From: a bacterium
Lineage (GTDB): Bacteria > SAR324 > XYD2-FULL-50-16
Length of the DNA: 64,000 nucleotides
Reading direction: 5' to 3'
Assembly: GCA_018829445.1 (NCBI GenBank)
Contig: JAHJTV010000009.1
Span: forward strand, 1 to 64,000
The notes below the pieces were generated by a model. The model did no database searches, was not told the DNA's origin, and worked only from the letters and a program-made list of their open reading frames with translations. Positions 60,611 through 64,000 of this stretch are shown here, piece by piece (within the stretch, counting starts at the first letter, position 1; every line of letters begins with the position of its first letter). A program made the position numbers and the translations under genes.

Positions 60611-61981
60611 TCAGCGTGGTTGGACGCGAATCAGCTGCTTGATCTCTTCAAATCTCTCTTCAGTTAAATCGTATTTTTTAAAGGGAATCAGGCTGAGGAG
60701 CATCATAAGGCCGGTAAAGACACAAAACACAATTCGAATACCGGTTGCCACGCTCTCAGGCTGATCTCCGGAGCTCACAAAACCTGACAGGGATAGCGTT
60801 ATTCCGACAATGCCCGGGCCAATGGCGTAGGCGCTTTTCTGTCCACAGGCCCATGCGCCGGAAAAGATTCCCTCCCGCCTCATACCGGATTTCATCTCAT
60901 CAAACTCTATGGTGTCAGGTAGCATGGAAAACGGGAAAAGCTGAAAACTGGAAAAGCCGATGCCGAGAAAAAACATCTGAATAAAGAAAATAATCGGTTG
61001 TGAGGGTGTGGTAAAGATCAATGATAACAGCATAATTGTCAACAGACTCAGGCCAAGGGTGTAAGCCTTGATTTTCCCCAGCTTCATGCCGATCTTTACC
61101 CAGACAGGGATAAAAACGATGGCAGTAATGAACAGGATGGCTGAAATGAAGCCAACATAGGTCTCCGGCATTTTCATTACGTATTTCACAAAATAGATCT
61201 GACCTGCCATTAAGACACCAATTGCAGTGGACTGGATAAGGTACATTGCCATAAGCGCCTTGAAGGGCTTGTTGGCAAATGCGATTTTTGTCTGTTCCCA
61301 AAAAGCCGGTTTCTGATCGATCGCTTGCAGAAACCTGGCATTTCTGGTTCCCCACGCACTTGCGAGGCAGAATATCGTAATCAGCAAACCGAATATCATC
61401 CCCATGAAGCGAAAACCCGATTCACCGCCACCACCGTTCTCAACCAGCTGCATTGCCAGACCTCCCGCCAACAATACCCCGATTGAGGAACCGATCATCC
61501 TGAAGGAGGTCACCGACATCCTTTCGTTGTAGTCATCGGTCATTTCAGCCACCATACTGGAATAAGGTACATTGTAAATGGTAAAGACCGTGCAACCCAA
61601 GGCAAATAACAACCCCACATGAATGGCTCCTACCAGCTGAGACTCATAATGGGGCGCTACAAAGAGAATAAAAAACACCAGTCCGAAGGGAATAGAAGAA
61701 TAGATCAGATAGGGTCGTCTTCTTCCGATTCGCGTATGGGTGATATCGGAAATAGCACCCATAATAGGATCAGAGATAACATCCCACATTTTGGGTATCA
61801 GGAGAACCAGACCGGCCAGGGCAGGTTCTATCCCCAGAACATTTGTCAAAAAAAAGAGAAGAAACATCCCGGTTGAAACAATGAAAATATTGCAGCCGAT
61901 ATCCCCGATCCCGTATCCCAGTTTTAGCCCCAGCGATAATTTGACAGGCGTTGTTGCTGTTTTTTCCGAGTCTTTGTCCAT
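60611..61981 (-). CDS. GPH-type sugar:cation symporter (MFS, MelB-like)
   Basis: The 456-residue protein has twelve membrane helices and the MelB/GPH signature: YGIGDIGCN, LIPKMWDVISDPIMGAISDIT, RIGRRRPYLIYSSIPFGLVFF and FSMLPDTIEFDEMKSGMRREG. It imports sugars or glycosides with sodium or protons. It follows the glycosidase-like gene at 62016 by 34 bp on the minus strand, which fits uptake of glycoside products. A better-defined substrate cannot be read from sequence. Confidence 0.93.
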   Translation of the reverse strand: MDKDSEKTATTPVKLSLGLKLGYGIGDIGCNIFIVSTGMFLLFFLTNVLGIEPALAGLVLLIPKMWDVISDPIMGAISDITHTRIGRRRPYLIYSSIPFGLVFFILFVAPHYESQLVGAIHVGLLFALGCTVFTIYNVPYSSMVAEMTDDYNERMSVTSFRMIGSSIGVLLAGGLAMQLVENGGGGESGFRFMGMIFGLLITIFCLASAWGTRNARFLQAIDQKPAFWEQTKIAFANKPFKALMAMYLIQSTAIGVLMAGQIYFVKYVMKMPETYVGFISAILFITAIVFIPVWVKIGMKLGKIKAYTLGLSLLTIMLLSLIFTTPSQPIIFFIQMFFLGIGFSSFQLFPFSMLPDTIEFDEMKSGMRREGIFSGAWACGQKSAYAIGPGIVGITLSLSGFVSSGDQPESVATGIRIVFCVFTGLMMLLSLIPFKKYDLTEERFEEIKQLIRVQPR

Positions 61982-62015
61982 GAATTCTCCCTGTATTTAT
62001 TAAGGATGGGTGTTA

Positions 62016-63338
62016 TTACCTCCGTTTCCATTCAAGTCGAGCGTAGGCGGTTTCTCCGCTTGTTAGAGTAGCCACCCATGGCCAACCGCAGGTGGTGATA
62101 TACCAACCGTTATTATAGATAATTTCAGGAGCATGAGCCTCCAATTCGGCAACCAAAGAGGGAGCGTTTCCCCGCCCCCGGTACGTGCCAAAATCATAAG
62201 GTGATTCGCTTTGGAAGACCAGGGTGTCGTTGTAGCTTTTTTTATCCGGCCAGATCTTCAAAGCCAGCAGAATTGAGTGAAAAAAGAATGATTCATTATT
62301 ATAAGTAAGAGAAAGATAATATCGCCGCTCATATTCAGTTACAAAGGGAGATTCGGTAGAAGCTTGCGGGCCGGAACGCTCTGCTCCGAAACCCATTCCC
62401 AGGGCTGATCGAATGTACTGCCAGTGCAGAAGATCAAAAGACTGGTATAAATCGACACTGGAGTAATAACCCTCTCGGGCTGTTACGTACATCAGCCATT
62501 GGCCGTCAGCTACTTTCAGAATCATGGGGTCTCGAAACTGAGGATGGTACGGCAGGAATGTGTGTGCTTTTTCTTCATTCCAGTTATACCCGTCATTGCT
62601 GGTCGCCAGATATGCCTTGTGAGGTGAAAACCACATGTAATGGGTGTCATCATGGCCTACAACATGAGGTGCCCAGGCCAGATGTCCGAAATCGGCCACC
62701 TTCTCCAACTCCTTCATTCCGGTTTCCTCCTGCGGTGGGAATGTATCGGAAGCACCGTGGGCCAGGTAGAATTCTTTGGAATAATCCCCATCTCCAAAAG
62801 AAGTTATACCGATGATATGCCACTTGCCGTCTTCTGATTGGAATACAGTATGATCATTCAAATAACTGCCGGTAACAGCGGGTCGAAACAATGGACGCCA
62901 ATCAGACACAATTTCGGGTACATAGACGGCATTGTTGTCCGATGACTTGGTATCGACCGTTGCAATATAATCAAAACCGCTTGGATTGGATTTTACGCGA
63001 AAAGTGTAGCTGGTCTGAGCCTCCAGGTTTTTCTGCAGAAAACTGCCGAACTCAACCTCTTCCAGATGCAGCCAGGCATCACCCTGTTTCCTGTATACCA
63101 GGTAAGACTCATTATCAGGATCTGCAATCCATCCCAGATGGATCCAGTCAGATCCGGATACGAACTTTATCTGATGAAGCTCTTGGAATTGTTTTATCTC
63201 TTGTTTTCCGATGGAACCATAAAAATCAGTATCCGCCGGTAGATCAATAATGATCCTTACTCCAACTTCCAAAACCAGCAAAAGAATCAAAACCGGAAGG
63301 ACAAAAAACTTCGCCACCTTTTTCAGATTATCAGCCAC
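62016..63338 (-). CDS. Membrane-anchored GH43/GH32-like beta-propeller protein
   Basis: The 440-residue protein starts at a GTG with a stop just upstream in frame. Residues 10-33 are an N-terminal membrane anchor (FFVLPVLILLLVLEVGVRII). Then comes a fibronectin-like domain (GSDWIHLGWIADPDNESYLV; VEFGSFLQKNLEAQTSYTFR) and a five-bladed propeller of the GH43/GH32/62 superfamily: DGKWHIIGITSF, DTHYMWFSPHKAYLATSNDG, HPQFRDPMILKVADGQWLMY. The PQFRDPMI motif holds the Asp that orients the reaction. A catalytic function is likely but the substrate is unknown. The transporter gene follows. Confidence 0.8.
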   Translation of the reverse strand: MADNLKKVAKFFVLPVLILLLVLEVGVRIIIDLPADTDFYGSIGKQEIKQFQELHQIKFVSGSDWIHLGWIADPDNESYLVYRKQGDAWLHLEEVEFGSFLQKNLEAQTSYTFRVKSNPSGFDYIATVDTKSSDNNAVYVPEIVSDWRPLFRPAVTGSYLNDHTVFQSEDGKWHIIGITSFGDGDYSKEFYLAHGASDTFPPQEETGMKELEKVADFGHLAWAPHVVGHDDTHYMWFSPHKAYLATSNDGYNWNEEKAHTFLPYHPQFRDPMILKVADGQWLMYVTAREGYYSSVDLYQSFDLLHWQYIRSALGMGFGAERSGPQASTESPFVTEYERRYYLSLTYNNESFFFHSILLALKIWPDKKSYNDTLVFQSESPYDFGTYRGRGNAPSLVAELEAHAPEIIYNNGWYITTCGWPWVATLTSGETAYARLEWKRR

Positions 63339-63831
63339 TGTGTTGTCTATTTAAAAGTTGTAATGAAATGTTATTTCTATTGGTTTAATGAGTTCATACT
63401 GGTTTTGTTCCCGGTTGTCCAGATGAACCTTGCCGGATGGAAAATACAGTGGTGTTGATCGAAGTGTTATTCAAAATTCAGGTGTTTTGAAAAGGAATAC
63501 TACATAAGTGCTTATTATGGGTCACCCAAGCCAAGATTTATTAAAATCAAAATAGTAGAATCATATTCTAAGATATAGGAAGTATTTTGAAACAAATATT
63601 CCTTCTGCGGTTCTTGGCACTTAACCCCATAAAATTGTCTGTTCACTGCGAACGACACTAAGTAGATAATTCCAATGATTGACATGATGCTTCTTCCTCA
63701 ACTACTTTACATAGGCTTGGACAAAATACACTTGATTCTCCAAATCGATTTGGAAAATTGTAGCCTTGTTTTCCTGCATTCACTTACAAAATATTCAGCA
63801 ACTACCTACTTGTTTAAAGTTTAATGAATAG
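63339..63831. other. Intergenic region without recognised features
   Basis: No gene, repeat or clear promoter was found between the glycosidase-like gene and the fragment at the right edge. Confidence 0.4.
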
Positions 63832-64000
63832 TCTTATCCGCAATACAACCTGTCGATTCCACATTACGTTAGCAACGGATCAGGTGGAGATCAACAAAGC
63901 CTGGAATCGGTGATTGAAGCCTGGCAGATAGGACGGGTTGAGCTGAAAAAACAAACGAAAAACTGTTCGCAGCACTGGCGGATCTCGGTTTTGAGGTTTA
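63832..64000 (+). pseudogene. Frameshifted fragment at the right edge
   Basis: An open stretch without start reads SYPQYNLSIPHYVSNGSGGD, then QQSLESVIEAWQIGRVELKK, after which the frame turns poor. A shift of one base in the A run at 63946-63951 restores a good sequence, NEKLFAALADLGFEV, to the window end. A stop closes the frame at 63829-63831. I do not recognise the family. It may be an N-terminally truncated and frameshifted gene; the rest lies outside. Confidence 0.4.

Overview
The window reads as chromosome of a Gram-negative, largely anaerobic bacterium with moderately low GC. An outer-membrane-type protein, an aldehyde:ferredoxin oxidoreductase, a glycyl radical enzyme, polyferredoxins, a rubrerythrin-like protein, CoA-transferases, REP-type repeats and a free-standing S23-type four-helix-bundle gene together suggest a Desulfobacterota-like (deltaproteobacterial) organism. 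That placement is inference. No rRNA or tRNA gene and no CRISPR array was seen.

Layout. The left edge (1-360) holds the start of a REP-associated tyrosine transposase. A five-gene minus-strand cluster (522-3359) combines a radical SAM protein, three small proteins that share an MPxxxGTGP-type N-terminus (one broken) and a left-handed beta-helix protein. A MarR regulator and a methyltransferase (4349-5453) follow an intergenic region with operator-like palindromes and a possible leader peptide. The centrepiece is a 14-kb minus-strand block (5673-19741): PadR regulator, two SDR-type dehydrogenases, a glycyl radical enzyme, CoA-transferase alpha and beta, MmgE/PrpD protein, acyl-CoA dehydrogenase, SCP2-like protein, tungsten-type aldehyde oxidoreductase and aldehyde dehydrogenase, closed by a terminator. 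It looks like a dedicated anaerobic catabolic pathway that I cannot match to a described one. A four-helix-bundle gene and a 7-bp tandem array split the two CoA-transferase subunit genes.

From 19.8 to 26 kb lie a GltS-type transporter, a probable group II intron remnant, a redox module (NapH-like polyferredoxin, ferredoxin, geranylgeranyl-reductase-type flavoprotein), a frameshifted lipoprotein and a rubrerythrin-like protein. From 26.3 to 33.7 kb lies a signalling block: hybrid histidine kinase, STAS antagonist, RsbW-like kinase, SpoIIE-type phosphatase (a partner-switching set), and a separate histidine kinase. From 34 to 40 kb are an AraC regulator, a MITE-like element, a CaiB/BaiF CoA-transferase, an enoyl-CoA hydratase and an outer membrane protein.

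The rest is mixed: aminotransferase with valS, ribokinase-like kinase, D-amino-acid-transaminase-like enzyme, nitrilase, CBM48 protein, glycosyltransferase, MscS channel, two striking fusions (MBL-cNBD-cNBD-hemerythrin; methyltransferase-ATP-grasp ligase), small heat-shock protein, DUF2179 membrane protein, a GPH-type transporter with a membrane-anchored glycosidase-like protein, and a broken gene fragment at the right edge. Dispersed repeats occur at 26.2, 35.6 and 58.6-58.9 kb.
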